NCBI RefSeq assembly: GCF_905163445.1
Contig: NC_053187.1
Location: forward strand, 15,485,001 to 15,549,000
Source: Pararge aegeria
Lineage: Eukaryota > Arthropoda > Insecta > Lepidoptera > Nymphalidae
Reading direction: 5' to 3'
DNA: 64,000 bases
The position numbers and the translations under genes were made by a program. The notes beneath the pieces are model-generated. The model did not search any database. It was given only the letters and a program-made list of their open reading frames with translations, and was not told the DNA's origin. Positions within the stretch are counted from its first letter, which is position 1, and the number at the start of each line of letters is the position of its first letter. Shown piece after piece: positions 55,901 to 64,000 of this stretch.

Positions 55901-58900
55901 GCCTGAATGCCATGTTATCTATTCACAGCTCAAAGTTAAACTGGTGCGAAATTTACTTTTGACTATAGAAATTGATTAATTATGAAAATGAAGCTTAATT
56001 TTCTGAATTATTTATTTGCTTTCCGCGGAGTATAGCAAATTAAGCTTAATTTTTATAACATATCATGAAATTCCGTAAAGGAATGCCTGGTTCTATCCAA
56101 TATTTAAAGAAATTGAGATATGATACTTTTCATCCCGGTAGAACAAAAATTTACCGCTGGCTTTCAGAAACGAAAGAAACGCGAACAGATATTACACTTT
56201 AAAAATTAACATAAGTTATTATTATAGGTTTACTTTAAATGCAATGGGATAAAAACACAAGCGTCAAACTTCGAATTTGTCGATCCGCAAACCGGCGTTA
56301 GAATTATTGAGGGAGAGTATAAAGTTACGAGAGAACAAGTTGAGGAGTATTTTGGCACTGAGAAATACCAATGTTCCTGTTTTGCTTGGACGAGCAGAGG
56401 ACAGATAAGAAGTCAACCAGCTACTGTTGAGCTTGCTTGTAAGTAGAGTAAATATATACCTACACCGGTAATACAATTAGCAAGCTAGTTTTTAAGTACA
56501 CAAGTAAAGCAATTAGACGAAAGTACGTGTCTTAATCCTGTTAGAAGGAATCTATAGGATTACTTTTTTAAAGGAAAATTGAAATTTAGTTTAGGCTATG
56601 TTATGAAAATTTAGGTTAATTTGTCATACTCCGCGAAAAGCAAGAAAATATGCATGGTGTAATTTATAATTTCTTCAATCCGTATATTCCACATCTCAGA
56701 TATTCAACAATGCACTCTCTACGCACGTTTCGCTCCGACGCCGGATTATCCTCAGGAGATTTTGACTTTACAATTAATAATTGTTAAGTCAAGTAACACC
56801 TGCTTCTGTCCAATATTTAGTTGACGCAGCAAAATAATTATCAAGACTATTATAAAAAGGGATACTACCTTTATTCAATAGTACTAATGACCTAGGGCAT
56901 GGTAGGGTATAGCTTGATCTGAGTTTACGCAACTAATCTTGTCACCACGACGACAATTTGTTGTTTTCATGATTTTGTAGTGTGTGTATCTTAGTTGTTT
57001 TTATTTATATCCTTAGTATACTTACAGCTAGCCAAAACGTATACTAAGTCAGTTACAGATGTACATTACAAAAATATTAGTTAATTTGTCTGAATCTGAA
57101 TAATTTAGGAACTTAGCTAAACTTATATTAAATACTCGTATGTCAATTTGTTGGTGTTGAGCAATCATATTATTAAGAAACGAGAGCGCGCGAAATGTTG
57201 GAGCATTTCGAGCATAGTGGTAATCTTCCGCTGCATGTTCGTACTGTTTTACTCGCACAGCTAACGAGCATTTGCTAAGTGCGTCTGGATTCTCAACCTT
57301 ATTGTTAAGAAGTAGTAAATGTGGTCATTATTGATTGAATAAATAACAAATAAAACTAAATGATTGGCATGCGACTCTAACTTAACGGAATAATGAGCAT
57401 TTTTAACTTAAGCAATTAAAATTTCATTTTGCATTTACGGTAAAGGAAAGCATAGTGAAAAAACCTGCATACCTGAAATTTCTCTATAATGTTGTCAAAT
57501 GTGTGTGAAGTCTACCAATCCGCTCTAGGCTAGCGTTGACGTAGGCTACGGTCGTCGCGGATGTGTGCGAAGGCGTTCTCGTGGGCCGGCCACCAGCCGA
57601 CTGGACGGAACACAGGTTTTAGTCGGTACAAGTCCGACATAATCACCGTGTCTCCTCGTGGCGCGGTGATATCCATGAGGGTTTCTCCACAACAGGACAA
57701 AAAAAAGAAGGCTACAGCCTACTGTCCTGTCCTTTCAAATTAATAAGGCCATAATAATTAACCAGCTCGTGTCACGTGTGATTTGGTTTATTATTTCGGT
57801 TTATTGATCATTTATATTTATACATTAATACATCCTAATATGTACAATATGCCTCTAGATATAAAGAAGCATTTCTCAGTAGCTCCACAATCGCAGTTAG
57901 CGAAACAATACACGCCAGTGACGTTTAGATGTGAACCACCCCAAGCTGCTCCCTTTGCTCAACTATATTGGCTAAAGAACGGAGCTCCAGTTGTGGTAGA
58001 CGATAACGTCCAAGTTTCTAAGGAAGGCGATTTGGCTATCAAACAGGCGTCCTTGCAAGTAAGTGTACTAATATCGCTCGTTAATTTTTTTATGTGAATC
58101 GTTAGAAGTACATAAAGGTTTTTCAACAGATATGATTGATTTTGAATTTTGTTGTTTCAGTAATAGGATTTAACATTGAATGATTTTAATGCCGATTACC
58201 TAGCTTAGAATTTTATAAGAAGTTTACTCGTTTCGATGTTATAAAATATGTGGATAAATTGAGCAATATTTGTCAGCTTACAACTTTCGAGTTACTTTAG
58301 TTGTTTGTATAAATATTCAGTCTTATAAAAGGAAACAATCTTTATTGCTTTAAGCAAGTTTCTCTATGAATCTGATTTGATTACTTAAGTCTTTGTATTT
58401 GGAAATGCTATCTTTACATATAAATTGAAAACACAACTCTGACTGACTGACTGAATTTCTTCAAATAACATCATTTAATTTTTGTAAAATGGAGAGAAGA
58501 TATGTTTGTATACTATTATTATTTGGTTAAACCTAGTCGAGTAACGTAGATGTCTAGACCAATGTAATTTCCAGGACATGGCAAACTACACCTGCGTCGC
58601 GGAGAATTTAGCCGGCAAAAGGATGTCTGAACCGGCGCTCCTCACTGTATTTGGTAAGCTGGAAATTTAATATTCAATTTTTTCTACCCACCTACCCTTT
58701 AGTAGTTTATATGGGAATAAAGAATGGCTCATCAATTATTTATATCTGGTAAGAGAAAAGTGTACCTACTAAAGTTATAACTTAACTAGTTTGTTGTACT
58801 ATGTCTAAGGGGCCATCCACACGTTCGAGCTTCTTGTTTGGTGTTCGCTGATTGGAGTTGTTTGCCAAGCGTATGGAGACACCTTAAAGTCTTCTTAAAT

Positions 58901-61900
58901 ATGTACACATATTATTATACTACCTGGTATACGTGATGCAAAGAATACAGAACATTTTGTATTTTTAAAAGCTATGTTATTACATTCAAGGTGTTTTATT
59001 TTATTAACTATAATCTTCAGTTATTTTCTACAATAACCATTGTACAGATCTACAGAAGCTTGGATCTGTTGAGCTCTTGAAAATTATAAAATACTATTAA
59101 TAAATGAATACACTTATATTGTACACCACAGAAAAAAACAGAAGACAACTCAACGTTTGGAAAATGTAATCTTAAACTTTTACTCCATAGTCTGTACAAT
59201 TAAATGTGGTTTAACGTCGTAATAGTTATTCAGTATTTTGTCACACTTTAACTGAGATCATTTTTCGAATGTCAGAACGGGACAAAACAATATTAAATGC
59301 AACGTTATTTGTAGGGCCCAAAGCGTACATCAAATATCACAGTGTTGGACCTAGACTGTGACTGTTGGTGTAATCTTGGTGTCCTACTTTAGCCTCAACT
59401 CTAAGGCTATGACATAAAAGGTGTTTTGCAGTAAATGGAGGATGGACGGCTTGGTCCACATGGGCAGACTGTTTCTGCGTGGGACAAGTTCGAGAACATC
59501 CGGAGGGCCGCGGTAGAAGACGAATACGGACGTGTACTGCTCCACGTCCTTTAAATGGGGGGCAACCTTGCATAGGACCCAGTGTGCAAAAGACCCAAGA
59601 TTGTCTTGATTGTGATTTGGGTTAGTAGGATATATATACCCATTACTTGAATTCCAATGTTGATCATACTAAGTTATTAAGATCATTGTAAAGCAAACCA
59701 AGAGATCTACATTTTGTCTTTGTATACCTATTTGATAAAGTACTTATTTTAAAAATCTAACTTCTTTAAAATGATAACTTATTTAATTAATATACTCTTT
59801 ATTATTTTCCTCCCACAGCATTTAAGACAAAAAGTGTTTCACTAGGACTTCATAACGCGTTTTCATTTTCTTTATCATTTTCGTTACCAAAAATTACGTC
59901 TTTATTTACGTATTTACGTAATTAGTCTTCATAGACTAGAAGTGTTATTATCAAAATTATGATGATATTACTCTGCGATGCCTAAAAGCAAGCTAGAAAT
60001 AAAATATAATTTGGCCCGTACTCTAGATATTGCAGACACGTCCTGCATCGTTGAAGAGAAAAGCGTGTTCACGCATGCAATCTCCAATACCACATACTTT
60101 TCCTACCTTTATTCATTATTCATGCACGTCTGAAGATCTCCGTTTTACACGTAGCTTAAACATATGCTAGGTATTTATTTCTTTAAAAAAAACTGCTCAT
60201 GGCTAGCATCTGATATAGTAGGTTTATTAACTATTACCTATTAGCTATCCAAACGTTGCGGGCAACATAAATCTACGACTGCTAGGTTTTATTACTTTCT
60301 CCAAGTAGATTTTATTGTAATAACAATTTTACTGTATTTTGACGCGAAGGATTTGAAACCTCAATTTAAACCTTACGAACGTGGCTAAGAAGTTGTTGGT
60401 ATATTATAGCCGTAACGTTAACAACACAATCCTGTAAAATCTTTGGTCGAGTATTTTACGAAACCTTTCGTTTTTATTTTATTTGTAATCAAACAATAGT
60501 GTATTATTTATTTCTGGATCATTTTTATGTTCATACTGCAATTTCCATTGTAATTATGAATGTATTTCAGACGCGTACGTGGATAGTTTGGACGAGTTGG
60601 CCGACGAATCATCCGGTATAATCTTGGGTATGCACTTTACACTCTAGCTACACTTTAACATTACTTAAACGTACGTAAAAGTTTTCAAAACTTGACATCG
60701 ACGACTTCTATTTAAACTTCCATTTTACTGGCGTTTTGTCTTTTGCTCAATATATTTTATTACGAGTAACTTTATTTCTTTCATAATAGACTTTTGCTGT
60801 GAAGTATATTAGTAATTAATATTTACAATGATATTGAAGCGATTGACTATAAGCCTATATCTGGATAAACGATAAAATCTTTAATTATTTGGAAAGGAAA
60901 TATCGAAAAGCGTCTGTAAGGAATTTTAACTAAGAATTTACTGCTTGAGCTTCAAAGTATACAATTAGATAAGTTTGTTGTGCATAACAAATATACTGGG
61001 CACTTATCTTGCAAAAAATCGAAATACCAAACTCAAACACATTTAATAAAATAATTAGCCCATATTTTCTAGATCATATGTACCGAGAAACATAGTTCAC
61101 CGGACTGATAGCAATTCAGATTTTAAATCTTTTATTGAAATTTGATTGTTATCTGTAGAGTTTTAAATAAAAAACAATGTTCGTAGGTCGTTGGTCGCAA
61201 TGGTCTGAATGGTCCCGGTGCGACTCCGACTGCCTGCATACAAGAAGAAGACGATGTATAACAAGTACTGCTTGTCTCGGCAAAGATTATCAGGTTGCAC
61301 AATGTCCTTTATGTGTTAGAACATCTAAATCTGATATTATATACGACGGTAAGTCCGCGCTTCTTTGTTATAACCCTTTTTCTGCCGTGTCCCGTGTGGT
61401 GATGGCAGATCAGAATACATTCATCTCTCTTTCCGTGGGTTTCGTACTCTACGACTCATCCCCTGTACTAATAACATCAACTACGATCACCAAACCAGCG
61501 TGGTGATTGTGAGCGAACTCTTCCTTTCGTTTAGCAATGGGCTGTTATAGGTTATTGATATTTGGTTTTGAATTATCGTAGAATTAGTTGAGTTATAAAA
61601 CGTGTAAATGAAAATCTAATTATTACTTCACATGCTTTAGAGACGCATTATTCACTGTCTGCAATCAGATACAGTTATCTGTGTATTTGTATACAATATA
61701 CATTTTTGGTATTTATGTATATTGTATACCTATATAAAAACACTCTTGGCACTGTCCTGTTCTCTTGCTGTAAGTCCTTTCTACAAAGGTTGCCTGTAAG
61801 AGATTGCTGGCAGCAATAAGGCCGCCTTTGCATACTCCTTAATGTTTCTTTTCCTGTGTGTTTACGTGCAATAAAGTGTTTCTTCTTCTTCTTCTAGAGC

Positions 61901-62852
61901 CCTAACAACACATGCAAAATTAAATTCAAGTGATACCTGTCACTTTATTAGGTACGCGTGCATAGCTTAGTTATTATGCGCGTTTCGGTCTTTTATCGTC
62001 AATAGGTTTGTTATAAGTAAAAATTTTGAATGTTTTAAATTAGTTTGTAAAAAAAATAGGTTCCTTTTGAATAAATATTTTTACAGGGTGATTCCTTATG
62101 AAATCTACAGTATTTCGTTATTTGGTTACACGTTGTTATACTACAAAGACATAAAGTGTGATTATAAAATACATCTTAAATTTTCGGGGCCGCGATAACC
62201 TCTAAATTGTTTTAATGTTTTAAAATGAAATGATTTTAATAAAATTACATTTTTATCTGTTGTCATTTTGATAACTGTATTTTTAAAACGTAATAATATA
62301 AGGTGCACTGTGTTGATAATAATTTGGCTTCGAAATTAAGTAATTATTTTATTTCAGGATCTTCATATTGGCCACTTTTGATAGCATTATCAATAGCATT
62401 CCTAATATTTATTGTCGTTGTTATATTGGGAATAAAATATATGAAGATAAAAATGGCTGAAAACTCTCCATATACGAAACCACCACCAGGTAAATAAAAT
62501 ATGGTACCAAACTTAAATGACTTAAATGTTTCTAAAAACTAAAGTCCAGTAGCGACCTTGACAACTCTATATATAGGCTCTATCTACTGGGTCGTAAACA
62601 GTAAATTAAGATACTTTTACCTATACCACAATCAAAAGTTTACAATTCTAAATGTCTTAATAATGAAGTGAAATTTTTTAAAGGTACAAATTACTTTGGA
62701 AACGTCATAAAAAGGACACTAACAAACCAGCCTGACTTGACAATTCATGAAGAGTTTCATACAGTAGACTCGAGACGGACGCACAGACAAACAAGTACGT
62801 CTACAAACCCTCGCCACGAACATTTTTATGAAGTGCCTCAGTTGGCAAACAG
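52918..62852 (+). CDS. unc-5: netrin receptor UNC5, 5' part (runs off the right edge)
   Basis: Ten exons in continuous phase: 52918-52999, 54857-55254, 56228-56438, 57859-58058, 58575-58653, 59432-59620, 60571-60627, 61187-61348, 62358-62489, 62684-62852; 559 codons plus two bases. A signal peptide ([20 protein letters not shown]) is followed by an acidic Tyr-containing segment (73-101). Ig domain 1 spans about 129-231 ([35 protein letters not shown]), Ig domain 2 about 231-324 ([29 protein letters not shown]). TSP1 repeat 1 is 325-386 ([27 protein letters not shown]), then a 19-aa linker exon, then TSP1 repeat 2 at 406-460 ([12 protein letters not shown]). The transmembrane segment is about 464-485, and the cytoplasmic juxtamembrane part contains NQPDL and HFYEVPQL. 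This order is diagnostic of UNC5, the repulsive netrin receptor on growth cones and migrating cells. The ZU5, UPA and death domains must lie beyond 64000. WxxW motifs in both TSP1 repeats suit C-mannosylation. Confidence 0.93.
53900..54610 (+). mobile_element. family D repeat and LINE 3' tail in UNC5 intron 1
   Basis: 53905-54085 is family D (CTTAGCATGGGTAGAAGAC, CGGCAGGTGGACTAGTAAATT). From 54095 a LINE 3' end matches 3280-3650: TCTGCGAAAGGTGCAGAACTCC, GGGATTGAGTATTCG, GAAGAGCAACTACTGAGTTTC, TAGAGTCACTACAAACAGACG. Frames are broken. Confidence 0.7.
55380..56110. other. UNC5 intron 2 sequence
   Basis: AT-rich, with a copy of the GCGGAGTATAGCAAATTAA repeat at 56035 but no exon. Short open frames here lack any resemblance to the gene. 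Confidence 0.4.
56610..56830 (-). repeat. dispersed repeat, empty-site copy
   Basis: Inverted relative to 46555-46985: TCATACTCCGCGAAAAGC, GGTGTAATTTATAATTTCTTC, CCTCAGGAGATTTTGACTTTAC, TAATAATTGTTAAGTC. It lacks the 134-bp MITE present in the other copy. It is in UNC5 intron 3. Confidence 0.7.
56990..57260 (-). mobile_element. LINE 3' end, inverted
   Basis: A 69-codon frame on the minus strand reads [19 protein letters not shown], a motif near the C-terminus of some insect LINE polymerases. The downstream tail (complement GTAACTGACTTAGTATACG...TAAGTATACTAAGG) matches 21896-21960. Confidence 0.55.
57355..57560 (+). mobile_element. SINE family A, degenerate
   Basis: TTAAGCAATTAAAATTTCATTTTGC, CTGCATACCTGAAATTTCTC, TACCAATCCGCTCTAGGCTAGCG resemble the family body; head and tail are not preserved. 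Confidence 0.5.
58660..59420. other. UNC5 intron 5 sequence
   Basis: AT-rich, no exon or clear element seen. The CACACGTTCGAGCTTC..GTTTGGTGTTCGCTG block near 58820 is GC-richer but unassigned. Confidence 0.35.
59630..60560. other. UNC5 intron 6 sequence
   Basis: AT-rich; no additional exon in a compatible phase and no defined element was recognised. Confidence 0.4.
60571..60627 (+). other. UNC5 57-base exon, phase 1-1, possible cassette
   Basis: TTTCAG/AC at its start and TTGG/GTATGC at its end. It encodes [18 protein letters not shown] plus split codons, an acidic linker between the two TSP1 repeats. The exons on both sides also meet in phase 1, so skipping keeps frame and gives DCDL-GRWSQW, the usual close spacing of UNC5 TSP1 repeats. 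Confidence 0.7.
61350..62340. other. UNC5 intron 8 with a SINE-like repeat
   Basis: At 61785-61895: CAAAGGTTGCCTGTAAGAGATTG..GCAATAAGGCCGCCTTTGC..AATAAAGTGTTTCTTCTTCTTC, the same family as 31110-31240. The rest is AT-rich with no exon. Confidence 0.5.
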
Positions 62853-62934
62853 GTAAGTAATCCGATTGGTTATTTTTTATGAAATTGTGTTAAAAACCGT
62901 AATTATATCGACTTGTATCATTTATTTCATTGAA

Positions 62935-63260
62935 TTTTAGTTATCATCTTCATATAAACCAATTAACGGCCCACTACAGGGCACGGGTCTCCTCCCACAG
63001 TGAGAAGGGCTCAGGCCGTAGTCTCTACATGCCTTTGAGAACATTATGGAGAACTCAAAGGCATGCAGGTTTCCTCACGATGTTTTCCTTCAGCGTTGAA
63101 GCAAGTGTTGTTTTATTTGCTCAAAACGAAGCAAAGCGAATGGAAATCTGATAACCTAGTAGTTATGACTTCGGCTACACTTTCGAATCCCTGCACATAC
63201 CTCTAACTTTTCTAAGTTATGTGCGTTTTGAGCAATTAAGTTTCAGTGCAATGTTGAAAA
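62935..63260. mobile_element. two SINE family A fragments, opposite orientation
   Basis: 62940-63120 is inverted (CGGCCCACTACAGGGCACGG, GGCATGCAGGTTTCCTCACG, AGCGTTGAAGCAAGTG). 63140-63250 is forward (ATCTGATAACCTAGTAGTTATG, CTTTTCTAAGTTATGTGCG). Both are 3' of the last visible UNC5 exon. Confidence 0.65.
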
Positions 63261-63269
63261 TAATATTAT

Positions 63270-63870
63270 CTCTAGATCTGGACTAGCTTAAAAATTGCTT
63301 TTAATAATATAATAACTTCAAAGCCCGATTCTAACGCATTTATTCTGCACGTTAGATGATGTCAGTTGCAGAAGGTAAACCATATAAGTGTGTATGGTTT
63401 TATGTTTATAACGCTTACTTTTTTATTAATCCTACACATATGTATTCTGCCTACACATTATTCGAAAATTATTCAATAATAGTGTGGTCAAAGCATGATA
63501 CTGATTTAAACTTAAATTTTGCATCATTAAAGCTATTATACTAATTAAAATGCAGGTTATCAAACATATTTAACATATAAATAGATTTGAGCGCTGATAT
63601 CGGAAGCTGACGATATTTTATCAATTCGATATTGTGCAGCTTTGCTGAAATTACAGATAATTAAGCAAATAACTTCCGCAATCGCTTTTAAAATGTACAA
63701 AATTTGCTTGAATTACGATTTCGCTAACCGCAATAATTACACTGTTTTGTAACGCCATTTTTGATTAATTTTGAACGCTCTATTTAATTATAAGAAATTC
63801 AAATTGTAAGTCGTTCTTTATATTAAAAATATGTGACAGAAATGTTGAACAAATGAAGGTTCAAACTTGA
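63270..63870. other. UNC5 intronic sequence, no exon seen
   Basis: AT-rich; the short open frame at 63356-63544 has no resemblance to UNC5. Confidence 0.4.
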
Positions 63871-63879
63871 TGCAATCCA

Positions 63880-64000
63880 AGGTGGTAACGGGCTGACTTG
63901 TTATGGGGTATGGCTGTTTAAATTATTAAACCTGCCATACGGTTTCTACGCGACATCGTATCGGGGCGCTAAATCGTTTGGCGGTACGTCTTTTTCTGTC
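63880..64000 (+). repeat. family C repeat, cut by window edge
   Basis: GGTAACGGGCTGACTTGTTATGGGGTATGGC, GGTTTCTACGCGACATCGTATCGG and CGCTAAATCGTTTGGCGG are the family C core; it is incomplete at 64000. Confidence 0.6.

Noticed and set aside
59337..59573. 78-codon minus-strand frame rich in Cys and Pro
   Set aside because: It is the complement of UNC5 exon 6 (TSP1 repeat 1), which is coding on the plus strand.
1..64000. CRISPR arrays, bacterial operons, integrated viral genomes or LTR retrotransposons with paired LTRs
   Set aside because: None seen. Repeats are dispersed SINEs, MITEs and LINE ends, and the only integrase-like gene has no LTRs or other retroelement genes beside it.

Overview
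This is nuclear DNA from an insect, almost certainly a lepidopteran. The genes are split by GT-AG introns. Two orthologues are clear by domain architecture: the metal-responsive transcription factor MTF-1 and the netrin receptor UNC5. The spaces between exons are packed with repeats of lepidopteran character: a tRNA-headed SINE with a GAT-rich tail, a second tRNA-headed SINE ending in ATTTATTTAT, several small inverted-repeat DNA elements, and 3' ends of LINEs. There is no sign of bacterial operons, CRISPR arrays or free-standing tRNA/rRNA genes.

Layout. 1-14.6 kb: repeats around one intact intronless gene on the minus strand (4443-5756), an integrase-derived, probably domesticated protein. 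Three plausible but unidentified minus-strand exons (715-866, 7694-7806, 8050-8094) suggest a further split gene. 14.6-27.5 kb: MTF-1 on the plus strand, six coding exons, 777 aa, six C2H2 fingers and a cysteine-rich C-terminus, with a long 3' UTR that carries a local duplication and a MITE. 27.6-30.7 kb: repeats. 30.7-31.9 kb: a two-exon minus-strand gene for an 82-aa single-pass membrane protein of the anon-73B1/UPF0239 type. 32.4-33.1 kb: a perfect 384-bp tandem duplication.

33.4-43.3 kb: a nine-exon secreted serpin (403 aa) whose reactive loop looks inhibitory. 45.7-52.3 kb: a tandem paralogue of that serpin with the same intron positions but a frameshifted exon, two missing exons and a non-inhibitory hinge, so it is called a pseudogene. 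52.9 kb to beyond the right edge: the 5' part of UNC5 (signal peptide, acidic N-terminal segment, two Ig domains, two TSP1 repeats separated by a small phase-symmetric exon, transmembrane segment, juxtamembrane region). Its ZU5, UPA and death domains lie outside the window.

The genes do not form a pathway. MTF-1 controls metal and oxidative-stress responses, the serpin probably restrains an extracellular serine protease, and UNC5 is a neuronal and migratory-cell guidance receptor. The two serpin copies are related by duplication. Exon coordinates were worked out by eye from splice sites, reading-phase continuity and family resemblance; no alignment or transcript data were available. Repeat coordinates are approximate unless a terminal inverted repeat is described.
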